Positions 1-5,206 of a DNA stretch of 5,206 nucleotides are shown piece after piece. Position 1 is the stretch's first letter. Every line of letters begins with the position of its first letter. Source of the DNA: Sedimentisphaerales bacterium (lineage in GTDB: Bacteria; Planctomycetota; Phycisphaerae; Sedimentisphaerales; Anaerobacaceae); NCBI GenBank assembly GCA_016933985.1, contig JAFGTU010000461.1:1-5206 (forward strand), written 5' to 3'. Under the pieces are notes generated by a model. It had not been told where the DNA came from, ran no database searches, and worked only from the letters and a program-made list of their open reading frames with translations. The position numbers and the translations under genes were made by a program.

Positions 1-955
1 ACGAGCGATATCTGTCTCTCTCATAGCTTGACCCCCTGCCGGACCTGCCGCCGCTGCCGCTCTCAGCCAGTAGTATATTTAACATCTGGACAATCTCGGA
101 GGGATCACCGTACTTAATCTCAAAGACCTTCGTGACGGTCTGCTCGGCTGAGGGAATGTCAAACTGGCTGATAATCCGCTCCAGACGTATCAGATTAGAG
201 ACGGTGTCGATAACCAGCAGGCTGCGTGCGTTCTCGTCCGCCGTGATTTGTCCGTGCTCGCCGATCATGGGGGCGATCACAGACGACATCTCTTGGGCGC
301 TGTAGCTCTTGAGCTGGAAGAACTTCTGAACAATCTGCTCTTTGTTCTCAATCGCAGCAAGCTCCTCGTCCGCCCCTATTGTAGGGACCTTTCCGAGCAC
401 TGCATCCTTAATGGGCCGCAGGAAGATCGTATCCTCGGTTGTCTCGGCAATAAACCCGTTCATTCGCAGGGCGCCGTAAATCATCGCGAGCGCTTTGCTT
501 CTCGGCAGCTTGTCCGGCGCGTAAATGGTAAGCTTCACGGCCATCGATTCCTGGCTCGGGATAATCGTTTTGCCCGTCCAGCGCGCCAGCTTCTCCATGA
601 CGTTTTTCATTTCAACGTCTTTGAAATTCAGGGCCTCCATCGGCTCTGAGGGCTTGTTCGGCTCAGCAGGCGCATTAGGCTCGGCAGGAGCATTAGGCTC
701 GGCAGGCGAATTAGCGTCTGCGGGCTTGCCGGGCTCGTTCGGCTCGACGGATTTTCCGGCGCCCTTTCCCGGAGCATTAGCATCAGCAGGCGCATTTGCA
801 TCCGCCGGAGCCGGAGCATTGGGCTCCTTAATGGTCTCTGAATCAGGCGCACCGCGAGCCGCACCGTCAACAGGCGGACGAATCCCGACCCAGTAAACAA
901 TGAATACCGACGCCAGAGTAACCACTATCCAGAATATTGCTTTTGACCGTTTCAC
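1..955 (-). CDS. gspD: GspD-like secretin, N-terminal part (N0-N1-start of N2), 3' partial
   Basis: Outer-membrane secretin subunit; the ring would form the exit gate of the machine. 318 codons are visible before the window ends. A basic start with a hydrophobic segment (residues 6-25, AIFWIVVTLASVFIVYWVG) is a Sec signal peptide or uncleaved anchor; no clear signal peptidase site follows. An Asn/Ala/Pro-rich linker spans about 27-106. N0 lies at about 107-183 (NFKDVEMKNVMEKLARWTGK, then APDKLPRSKALAMIYGALRMNGF). N1 lies at about 209-268 (FFQLKSYSAQEMSSVIAPMI, then RSLLVIDTVSNLIRLERII, QFDIP). N2 starts at 275 (TKVFEIKYGDPSEIVQMLN) and enters a Ser/Gly/Arg-rich loop at 299. No AMIN domain precedes N0, favouring GspD over PilQ. 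GTG at 955 is chosen for the GAGGT site seven bases upstream; in-frame GTG at 964 and ATG at 982 are poorer. The secretin pore domain lies beyond position 1. Confidence 0.92.
   Translation of the reverse strand, partial: MKRSKAIFWIVVTLASVFIVYWVGIRPPVDGAARGAPDSETIKEPNAPAPADANAPADANAPGKGAGKSVEPNEPGKPADANSPAEPNAPAEPNAPAEPNKPSEPMEALNFKDVEMKNVMEKLARWTGKTIIPSQESMAVKLTIYAPDKLPRSKALAMIYGALRMNGFIAETTEDTIFLRPIKDAVLGKVPTIGADEELAAIENKEQIVQKFFQLKSYSAQEMSSVIAPMIGEHGQITADENARSLLVIDTVSNLIRLERIISQFDIPSAEQTVTKVFEIKYGDPSEIVQMLNILLAESGSGGRSGRGSSYERDRYRS
641..826 (-). repeat. Asn-Ala-Pro-rich linker of the secretin, with 18-bp tandem units
   Basis: Residues 44-105 are built from short units such as EPNAPA, DANAPA and EPNKP. 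At DNA level three successive 18-bp units lie at 660-677, 678-695 and 696-713 and differ by only a few bases. The segment is probably disordered and separates the N-terminal hydrophobic segment from N0. Confidence 0.85.
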
Positions 956-962
956 TTCTTTC

Positions 963-967
963 ACCTC
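963..967 (-). promoter_or_regulatory. Ribosome binding site setting the secretin start at 955
   Basis: GAGGT sits seven bases before the GTG at 955. The context matches that of the preceding gene (ACGAGGT, seven-base spacer, start, Lys codon), so 955 is preferred over upstream in-frame starts at 964 and 982. Confidence 0.65.
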
Positions 968-1013
968 GTTTCTACCATACATCCACTCAGATAACGTCAG
1001 ATGACTTATGTTC

Positions 1014-1583
1014 TCAATTCTGGGGGCGATTCGCGTCCGTCGCACTTTCGCCTGCGTCTTCGCCCCTGGGCCGGCCGTCCGGCGAGCCTCCCGGCGCACC
1101 GGCCCTGTCGCTTCGCTGCCGGCCGCTGAATCTGCTTCGCATTTCCTCGCGGAATCGCGCCCGTTCCTCTTCCGTCATATTCTCGAATCTATCTCTCATC
1201 GCCTGCCTTTCCTCTTCGGACATTCCGCCCATTCTTCTGCCGCTGCCTCCCTGACGTCCGGCATCAGGTCTATTACCTCGCTCGGCCATAAGCTGACGCC
1301 TCTCCTCCTCGGACATATTCTCCCTTCTGTCGCCCATTCCCGGTCTTTCACCCTGCCTTGCGGCCCTTTGCTCTGCAGTTTGGTCTGCCGAAGGGCTTCT
1401 CTGCCCGCCGGCCGGCGCCCCGGCCTTCTCGCCGGATTGTCCCGCCTTGGGAGCGGACTTTACCTGCGCCGCCTTTTCGGCGAAATGAATTCTGACCTGT
1501 TTTATGGAGAATCCCACGCCCAGAGCACCGAGCAGCATCACAATTGCGATGATTGCACTTACTAATGCGGTTGCCTTCTTCAT
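1014..1583 (-). CDS. Membrane-anchored MSEEER-repeat protein of unknown function
   Basis: No family is recognised with confidence. The 189-residue product begins MKKATALVSA and has one strong hydrophobic segment at about 7-26, a signal anchor or possibly a signal peptide. The rest is low-complexity, very rich in Arg, Glu, Gly and Ala and presumably periplasmic. It carries three charged 15-residue helical units: MSEEERRQLMAERGN (90-104), MSEEERQAMRDRFEN (121-135) and MTEEERARFREEMRS (136-150). The last unit closely matches the tail of the upstream HR protein (REEMRSRFSGR against RNEMRSRFGGR). It has no HR domain. The ATG at 1583 has a GAGGT site seven bases upstream. It begins 31 bases after one operon gene and ends 58 bases before the secretin, so it is probably co-expressed. 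The repeats loosely recall LTxxQ-type periplasmic helical proteins such as Spy/CpxP, but that is only a resemblance. Confidence 0.75.
   Translation of the reverse strand: MKKATALVSAIIAIVMLLGALGVGFSIKQVRIHFAEKAAQVKSAPKAGQSGEKAGAPAGGQRSPSADQTAEQRAARQGERPGMGDRRENMSEEERRQLMAERGNRPDAGRQGGSGRRMGGMSEEERQAMRDRFENMTEEERARFREEMRSRFSGRQRSDRAGAPGGSPDGRPRGEDAGESATDANRPQN
1128..1316 (-). repeat. MSEEER 15-residue repeats in the small membrane protein
   Basis: Three units starting M-S/T-E-E-E-R lie at residues 90-104, 121-135 and 136-150, with RF at 151-152; the last two are adjacent. The 16-residue spacer between the first and second is Gly/Arg rich. Each unit should form a short charged helix with an N-cap at Ser/Thr. 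Confidence 0.8.
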
Positions 1584-1590
1584 TTCTGTT

Positions 1591-1595
1591 ACCTC
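1591..1595 (-). promoter_or_regulatory. Ribosome binding site of the MSEEER-repeat gene
   Basis: GAGGT sits seven bases before the ATG at 1583, a standard spacing. Confidence 0.65.
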
Positions 1596-1614
1596 GTATC
1601 AGCTATAATCATTT

Positions 1615-2349
1615 TTATCGTCTGCCTCGACCGCCGCCACCCCCCCCAAAACCGCCTTCACCCGGTCCGCGCCCACCGAACCTTGACCGCATCTCATTTC
1701 TAAACGCCTCCCTTTCTTCGGGCGACATACTCTCGAAGCGCGCCCTCATACCCTCCATTCTTGCCCTCATCTCCGCTCTTTGTTCTTCCGACATATTGCC
1801 AAAGCCGCCGCGATCCGGACCCGGCCCCAACACTTCTACTCTCGTCGGCCCCGGTCCTGCGGGATCCCCACCCCGGCCAGGTCCTCTCCGCCCCGAAGGC
1901 GGACCTGATGGACCCTCTGTAGAGGCAAGCGGCGCAAAGTACTTCGTATTGCCGTCCCATTCGATCTTGACTTGCGTAGGCTCGACGGCCACGATCATCG
2001 CATCGCCTATCTTATCGCCCGCCTTGTACCACTTGTCGTTAATCAGCGCCTCGTCGCCCATTATTCCGAGCACTGCGTTCACCGGGTGCTGCCTCGGCGG
2101 CGGCGGAACAAAGAGGTTCCTGCTTTTCAGGGCATCGGCAATCTTTCTAAGCCCGGCCAGCTTCTCTTTGACAACCGCCTCGTTGGGCTCGCCCTGGCTG
2201 ACGACCTCTTCGACTATGCTCTGTGCCTTGGCCGATGACACGAAGTAATCCACAACCTTGACCAGCATCAGAACCGCCGAAACGCCGGCGACGCCCAACA
2301 GGGCATACTGCACCAGCCGTTCTCTTCCTTTTAGATAATCAACAACCAT
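1615..2349 (-). CDS. GspC/PilP HR-domain-like protein, downstream copy with Gly/Arg-rich tail
   Basis: Paralogue of the preceding gene, 244 residues from the ATG at 2349. An in-frame TTG two codons earlier abuts the GAGGT ribosome site, so the ATG, five bases from that site and matching its paralogue's start, is preferred. The layout is the same: membrane span (about 16-34), charged helix, PPPPRQHP hinge at 82-89, and HR-like domain at about 92-142 (IMGDEALINDKWYKAGDKIG, then EPTQVKIEWDG). It should likewise bridge inner-membrane platform and secretin. The tail is different: a Gly/Pro/Arg linker (146-184), then repeat units starting MSEEQRAEMRARMEG and MSPEEREAFRNEMRS (186-224), and a glycine-rich basic end (GGFGGGGGGRGRR). 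That tail resembles the next gene's repeats more than its own paralogue's. It could be a second adaptor, a competing subunit, or a copy drifting to a new job; the sequence does not decide. Confidence 0.74.
   Translation of the reverse strand: MVVDYLKGRERLVQYALLGVAGVSAVLMLVKVVDYFVSSAKAQSIVEEVVSQGEPNEAVVKEKLAGLRKIADALKSRNLFVPPPPRQHPVNAVLGIMGDEALINDKWYKAGDKIGDAMIVAVEPTQVKIEWDGNTKYFAPLASTEGPSGPPSGRRGPGRGGDPAGPGPTRVEVLGPGPDRGGFGNMSEEQRAEMRARMEGMRARFESMSPEEREAFRNEMRSRFGGRGPGEGGFGGGGGGRGRR
1678..1794 (-). repeat. MSEEER-type repeats in the tail of the downstream HR-like protein
   Basis: Two 15-residue units (MSEEQRAEMRARMEG and MSPEEREAFRNEMRS) are separated by a half-unit, MRARFES. They are the same class as the repeats of the following gene, and the last unit is the closest match. 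Confidence 0.75.
1927..2349 (-). repeat. Tandem-duplication arm (partner 2731-3153)
   Basis: The first 423 bases of the 1615-2349 gene align without gaps with 2731-3153, the first 423 bases of the gene before it. Identical stretches include 40 bp over the first membrane-proximal codons (just inside both starts) and 33 bp over the membrane span. Similarity also covers the ribosome sites. Homology ends soon after the HR-like domain, where the tails take over. Confidence 0.9.
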
Positions 2350-2354
2350 TGCCA

Positions 2355-2359
2355 ACCTC
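2355..2359 (-). promoter_or_regulatory. Ribosome binding site setting the downstream HR-like gene start at 2349
   Basis: AGAGGT is five bases from the ATG at 2349, while the in-frame TTG at 2355 overlaps it and so cannot be its start. Confidence 0.65.
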
Positions 2360-2403
2360 TACGATGTCCAATCTGCATTATCACCATCACGTCTATATAT
2401 CTT

Positions 2404-3153
2404 TCAGCCATCCATCTCCATATCAGCATCCTCCAACTCAGAAAGCATTTCCCGCCTTTTCTCATCCGATGCATTATTCCACTCTTTCATAGCTTCGCGT
2501 CTCTCTTCCTCCGAAGCACGACTCCACAATTTCATTAACTTATCTCGCAGCTCGGGCGAGAGCTTCACCCCCAGCCACGCAAGCGGGTCATCCGCATCGG
2601 AAGATGCACGGGGCCTCTCTGTAACACGTTCAGTCTTTGAAGCCACTTTCGTCGGCTTCTCTTTCTCGATGTTCGGGGTTTTCTCGGTCTTAACCGGGGG
2701 CGGTTGGGGGGCATCGGCAACAAGTGCGCTAATCGGGGCGAACGCCTTTTCTTGGCCGTCCCATTCAATTTTAACCTGAGTAGGCTCGATGGCTACTACG
2801 GTCGCATCGCCTATCTTACCGCCCACCTTGTACCACACTTCACCAATCAAGACCTCGTCTCCCATTATCGCCTGCACTGTCTTTACGGGATGCTGCCTCG
2901 GCGGCGGCGGAGCGAAAAGGTTGCTCTTCTTCAAGGCGTCTGCGATTTGCCTGAGCCCGCTGAGCTTCTCCTTGACAACCGCCTCGTTGGGCTCTCCCCG
3001 GCTTATGACATCTTCGACTATGCTCTGTGCCTCGGCCGACGAGAGAAAATAATCTGCGACCTTGACCAGCATCAGAACCGCCGAAACGCCGACGATCCCG
3101 AACAGAGCATACTGCACCAGCCGTTCTCTTCCTTTTAGATAATCAAGCTTCAC
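2404..3153 (-). CDS. GspC/PilP HR-domain-like protein, upstream copy of a tandem pair
   Basis: A 249-residue bitopic protein that probably links the inner-membrane platform to the secretin. It has a short basic N-terminus, a membrane span at about 17-33 (LFGIVGVSAVLMLVKVA), a charged helical stretch at 40-78, a proline hinge (PPPPRQHP, 82-89) and an HR-like beta domain at about 92-143 (IMGDEVLIGEVWYKVGGKIG, then VVAIEPTQVKIEWDG). No lipobox is present, so it is anchored like GspC rather than lipidated like PilP. A proline/lysine/threonine-rich linker (144-185) leads to a tail with two 15-residue charged repeats (213-242) and an acidic end (DADMEMDG). The start is GTG, supported by GAGGT five bases upstream. 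Residues 1-141 are about 77% identical, by hand count, to the next gene; the tails differ. The HR assignment is by pattern and by position between a PilO-like gene and a secretin. Confidence 0.75.
   Translation of the reverse strand: MKLDYLKGRERLVQYALFGIVGVSAVLMLVKVADYFLSSAEAQSIVEDVISRGEPNEAVVKEKLSGLRQIADALKKSNLFAPPPPRQHPVKTVQAIMGDEVLIGEVWYKVGGKIGDATVVAIEPTQVKIEWDGQEKAFAPISALVADAPQPPPVKTEKTPNIEKEKPTKVASKTERVTERPRASSDADDPLAWLGVKLSPELRDKLMKLWSRASEEERREAMKEWNNASDEKRREMLSELEDADMEMDG
2428..2517 (-). repeat. Two 15-residue charged repeats in the tail of the upstream HR-like protein
   Basis: Adjacent units ASEEERREAMKEWNN (213-227) and ASDEKRREMLSELED (228-242) share the S-x-E/D-E-x-R-R-E core with the other two repeat sets in this operon. 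Here Ala replaces the leading Met and the second unit is more acidic. Confidence 0.72.
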
Positions 3154-3158
3154 AGCCG

Positions 3159-3163
3159 ACCTC
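3159..3163 (-). promoter_or_regulatory. Ribosome binding site of the upstream HR-like gene (GTG start)
   Basis: AGAGGT, five bases from the GTG at 3153, has the same layout as its paralogue's AGAGGT/ATG, so the unusual start codon is credible. Confidence 0.65.
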
Positions 3164-3233
3164 TTTTACAAACCAACCTTTTCGCAGTAACACCGACACC
3201 TTGCCGACTGTATACCTCACCGTCGTCCGGGCC

Positions 3234-3755
3234 TTAGCCAGGCAGGTACACAGTCGAAACGGTCATATCCAACTCAACATCCTGAGGGTTGTTCTTGTCG
3301 CATTTTATCTTGAACGCTTCTATACCGACCAGGTATGGATTCTCATTAAGCTTGGCAAGCAAATCCAGCACCTGAGTGAATTTACACTTCCCTTTGCACT
3401 GTATGCTCATGAGCATGTAATTCTTGTACAGCGTCTTTCTTGACGTTACGACCTTCAATGGTTCGGTGTTGATCCCCGCACTCTTCAACTGATCGACGAG
3501 CTTCTCCCTGAACTTGTTCTTCTGATCTTCCTCTTTCGCAGGCATCTCAAAAGCCGGCACAAGCGAGAGCAGCCCGGCCTGCTTGTTGCCGCTCAGGTTG
3601 ATGTCGTCAATCTGGGCCTGTCTCATCTTCACTTCCGCTCTCGCATTCGACCAGCTCTCAAGCCACCTTGCGCCAAATAAGAACGCCACGATGCCTACGG
3701 CGCATATACCGCCTATTTTCAATGCTCTTATGTCTTTCCCGGTCAGTTTCTGCAT
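3234..3755 (-). CDS. PilO/GspM-like inner-membrane platform protein
   Basis: A 173-residue bitopic protein, probably the partner of the upstream GspL-like protein in the inner-membrane platform. It has a short basic cytoplasmic start, a membrane span at about 13-30 (ICAVGIVAFLFGA), a helical, probably coiled-coil segment at 31-55, and a C-terminal ferredoxin-like domain at about 95-170. That domain has the PilO/GspM signature order: a strand (YMLMSIQCKGK), a helix (FTQVLDLLAKLNENPYLVGIE), then strands ending DVELDMTVSTVY. It is near GspM length and somewhat shorter than typical PilO. Cysteines at 120, 124 and 152 fall in the periplasmic domain and could form a disulfide. The ATG at 3755 has only a weak GAG-type ribosome site. 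The 80 bases to the next gene show no terminator. GspM and PilO are structurally alike and cannot be separated here; position after a GspL-type gene favours GspM. Confidence 0.78.
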   Translation of the reverse strand: MQKLTGKDIRALKIGGICAVGIVAFLFGARWLESWSNARAEVKMRQAQIDDINLSGNKQAGLLSLVPAFEMPAKEEDQKNKFREKLVDQLKSAGINTEPLKVVTSRKTLYKNYMLMSIQCKGKCKFTQVLDLLAKLNENPYLVGIEAFKIKCDKNNPQDVELDMTVSTVYLPG

Positions 3756-3815
3756 TATCGTCTCACTGATTCTATATCGCTTGCCGCTCTGCGAAGTTCG
3801 CTACGTAGCACGAGG

Positions 3816-5206
3816 TCATTTTCGTGTCTTCTTGTCGCCGAAGCTCTTATACTTGAATTCTATTGAGAACTGGTACTTCTTGGTCTTGGCATCTTGCGAT
3901 TGGCTTCGAATTTTGGCGTCTTTAATGTACTTGTTGGCATTGAGGTCCTTCTCGAATTTATAGACCTGCTCCGTTCCGGGTGATTCTCCCGAAACAGTGG
4001 CGACCTGCCCGGTCTTAAAGTCAAGCTCCTGCAGCTTAATCCCGCTCCTGCTGCCGCCCTCATTTCCACCTCTCGGACCTCCACTTCCACCCCGGGGGCC
4101 ATCACTTCTCTCTCTGGGGCCATCACTTCTTCCTCCAGGGCTCTCATTTCCGGCTCTCGGACCGCCAATTCCGGCCCTCGGATCGTCAGTCCCGCCCCTC
4201 GGACCACTGCTGCCGTCATTTCCACCTCCGGGGCCGGCATTTCCACCTCCGGGGCCGGCACTTCTACTTCCAGGGTCGGCGCTTCCGCCTCTGGGACTGT
4301 TATCTTCGCCCCGTGCAATGTCATTCACAAGCTGTATGAGCTCCAGAATATCCGGCCTTTGAGCGGCAATCGCCCGCCGCAGACCCTGGCGATTCATAAT
4401 CTCCTTCATATCCGTCTCGGATAGAACGCTCTTAACGGCCTTGTCAATCGCGCCGGGTTTGGCGATATCGACGGCATACCAAACAAAAACACCGAGCACC
4501 AGCGCCGCCACCGCAACCGCAAAAGAACGCTTTATCAAAGAGAACCCGCTCGCCGCTTCCTCCTTCTTGAAAGGGTCGTACAAGCGATTGAAAATGTTAA
4601 GCTCATCGCCACGTGCTTCAAGCCCCACCAAACCCAGGCCGATCGGAAGGCGGTAGTCGTAAATCATCTCCGCATCAAGCTGACCGCTCTGCTTAATCCG
4701 CGTAACGTCCGGCTTGACGGCCTTGGCGTCAAGCCCGATTGATTCCAGTGCAGCGACCATCGTGCTCACTGCTTCGCTGCCGTCCGAGAGTACGTAAATC
4801 GGAAGCTCGGCGGAACCGCCGTAACCGAACATCTCAAGGATGCCCTTCATGTCCCGAACAAACCGCTCAGCGGCTTCGCTATGAAAATCAACCGACGAGA
4901 ACTCCTTCGTGCCCATATCGAGAACCACCGCATTGATCAAAACGCCGTTCTCCGTCAGGCACAGTTGCGAGCTGTTCTCAAAAGCGCTCACGACCAATGC
5001 AATTGCCTCGTCCCCTCCAAAGAAAGTCCGCCACGCCTTGATCACTCCCTCGGAGTTCAGCATTATTTGAGTCGGCGAAATAGCTCTGACATTTTCGACA
5101 AAGGCCTTGAGATGCCCGGTCCTTGCCACGGCCATCGTCACGGGCATTTGCCCGTTCCTGGCGCCCCCGGCCCGCCAGGCAATCTCCATCTGGTCCGCCG
5201 ACAACG
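3816..5206 (-). CDS. gspL: GspL-type platform protein (PilM-like actin fold fused to PilN-like domain), 5' partial
   Basis: Inner-membrane platform protein that would couple the cytoplasmic assembly ATPase to the periplasmic part of a type II secretion/type IV pilus-like machine. The frame is open to the window edge, so the true start lies upstream; 462 residues are visible, numbered from a TTG at 5204 that is probably internal. Residues 1-200 resemble the second half of the PilM/GspL actin-like domain (SEGVIKAW, then ALVVSAFENSSQLCLTENG, and YRLPIGLGL). A PilN-like pre-membrane segment, LNIFNRLYDPF, follows at 202-212. One membrane span lies at about 227-246. A heptapeptide-repeat linker runs from 304 to 388. 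A C-terminal domain at about 389-456 has the GspL/PilN ferredoxin-like pattern (TVSGESPGTEQVYKFEKDL, then QFSIEFKY). One polypeptide carrying both halves is the GspL arrangement; in pilus operons they are separate PilM and PilN. The next gene begins 60 bases downstream. The family call rests on motifs read by eye. Confidence 0.82.
   Translation of the reverse strand, partial: LSADQMEIAWRAGGARNGQMPVTMAVARTGHLKAFVENVRAISPTQIMLNSEGVIKAWRTFFGGDEAIALVVSAFENSSQLCLTENGVLINAVVLDMGTKEFSSVDFHSEAAERFVRDMKGILEMFGYGGSAELPIYVLSDGSEAVSTMVAALESIGLDAKAVKPDVTRIKQSGQLDAEMIYDYRLPIGLGLVGLEARGDELNIFNRLYDPFKKEEAASGFSLIKRSFAVAVAALVLGVFVWYAVDIAKPGAIDKAVKSVLSETDMKEIMNRQGLRRAIAAQRPDILELIQLVNDIARGEDNSPRGGSADPGSRSAGPGGGNAGPGGGNDGSSGPRGGTDDPRAGIGGPRAGNESPGGRSDGPRERSDGPRGGSGGPRGGNEGGSRSGIKLQELDFKTGQVATVSGESPGTEQVYKFEKDLNANKYIKDAKIRSQSQDAKTKKYQFSIEFKYKSFGDKKTRK
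4041..4295 (-). repeat. Heptapeptide (21-bp) tandem repeat linker in the GspL-like gene
   Basis: Residues 304-388 of the GspL-like protein consist of about eleven 7-residue units of the form P-R/G-x-G/R-S/N/T-x-G/D (for example PRGGSGG, PRERSDG, PGGGNAG), with one three-residue insertion (GSS). At DNA level the unit is 21 bp; two copies at 4217-4237 and 4238-4258 are identical and a third at 4259-4279 has diverged. The repeat keeps frame throughout. It sits between the membrane span and the C-terminal domain, so it should be a flexible, positively charged periplasmic linker. Confidence 0.9.

Noticed and set aside
248..896. Plus-strand open frames opposite the secretin, one rich in GSAGAL repeats
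   Set aside because: They are the antisense reading of the secretin N0 domain and its Asn-Ala-Pro repeat DNA. The minus frame gives recognisable N0 and N1 domains, and repeated codons on one strand open frames on the other.
628..900. Minus-strand open frame rich in Arg, Leu and Met
   Set aside because: It is a shifted frame of the secretin linker; the repetitive GC-rich codons keep it open by chance.
956..982. Alternative secretin starts at ATG 982 and GTG 964
   Set aside because: Neither has a well-spaced ribosome site, whereas GTG at 955 does. The choice changes only nine residues at most.
1008..2248. Long plus-strand open frames over the repeat gene and the downstream HR-like gene
   Set aside because: They yield Pro/Ser/Leu-rich products without domain pattern, opposite genes with ribosome sites, membrane anchors and a paralogue.
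3800..3809. Perfect 10-bp palindrome GCTACGTAGC between the GspL-like and PilO/GspM-like genes
   Set aside because: It has no loop to form a stable terminator hairpin and no T-run; one short palindrome is weak evidence for an operator.
4041..4295. Possible CRISPR array from regularly spaced repeats
   Set aside because: The units are 21 bp, directly adjacent without unique spacers, and in frame within a coding sequence.
3860..4362. Proline/leucine heptad product on plus strand and PAPEVEM-like repeats in another minus frame
   Set aside because: Both mirror the 21-bp repeat in the GspL-like gene. Only the chosen frame connects a membrane span to a PilN/GspL-like C-terminal domain.

Overview
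The window is a single-strand block: all six genes read on the minus strand, so the reading order is from position 5206 down to 1. They look like one operon for the inner-membrane assembly platform, the linking proteins and the outer-membrane secretin of a type II secretion / type IV pilus-like machine. Gaps between genes are 31 to 80 bases, and none holds a convincing terminator or internal promoter. The operon is cut at both window edges: the first gene lacks its start and the last lacks its C-terminal pore domain.

Order in the direction of transcription: (1) a GspL-type protein (3816-5206), with a PilM-like actin fold, one membrane span, a long glycine/proline/arginine heptapeptide linker and a PilN/GspL-like periplasmic domain; (2) a short PilO/GspM-like protein (3234-3755); (3) and (4) two tandem paralogues (2404-3153 and 1615-2349), each with a membrane anchor and a GspC/PilP HR-like domain but with different tails; (5) a small membrane-anchored protein rich in MSEEER repeats and of no recognised family (1014-1583); (6) the N-terminal part of a GspD-like secretin with N0, N1 and the start of N2 (1-955). 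The order matches pilM-N-O-P-Q, with M and N fused as in GspL, P duplicated, and an extra gene before Q. The domain types are closer to GspL, GspM, GspC and GspD.

Likely working model (inference): the GspL-like and PilO/GspM-like proteins form the inner-membrane platform. The HR proteins reach from that membrane across the periplasm to the N0 domain of the secretin. The secretin forms the outer-membrane gate. The unusual parts are the duplicated HR proteins, a 15-residue charged helical repeat shared by three consecutive proteins, and low-complexity linkers in most of the components.

Organism: a diderm bacterium of moderate to fairly high GC. The Asn-Ala-Pro-rich linkers and the HR proteins with long, low-complexity tails recall Planctomycetota, perhaps the Phycisphaerae/Sedimentisphaerales group. 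This rests on style and recall rather than a marker gene, so treat it as a weak suggestion.
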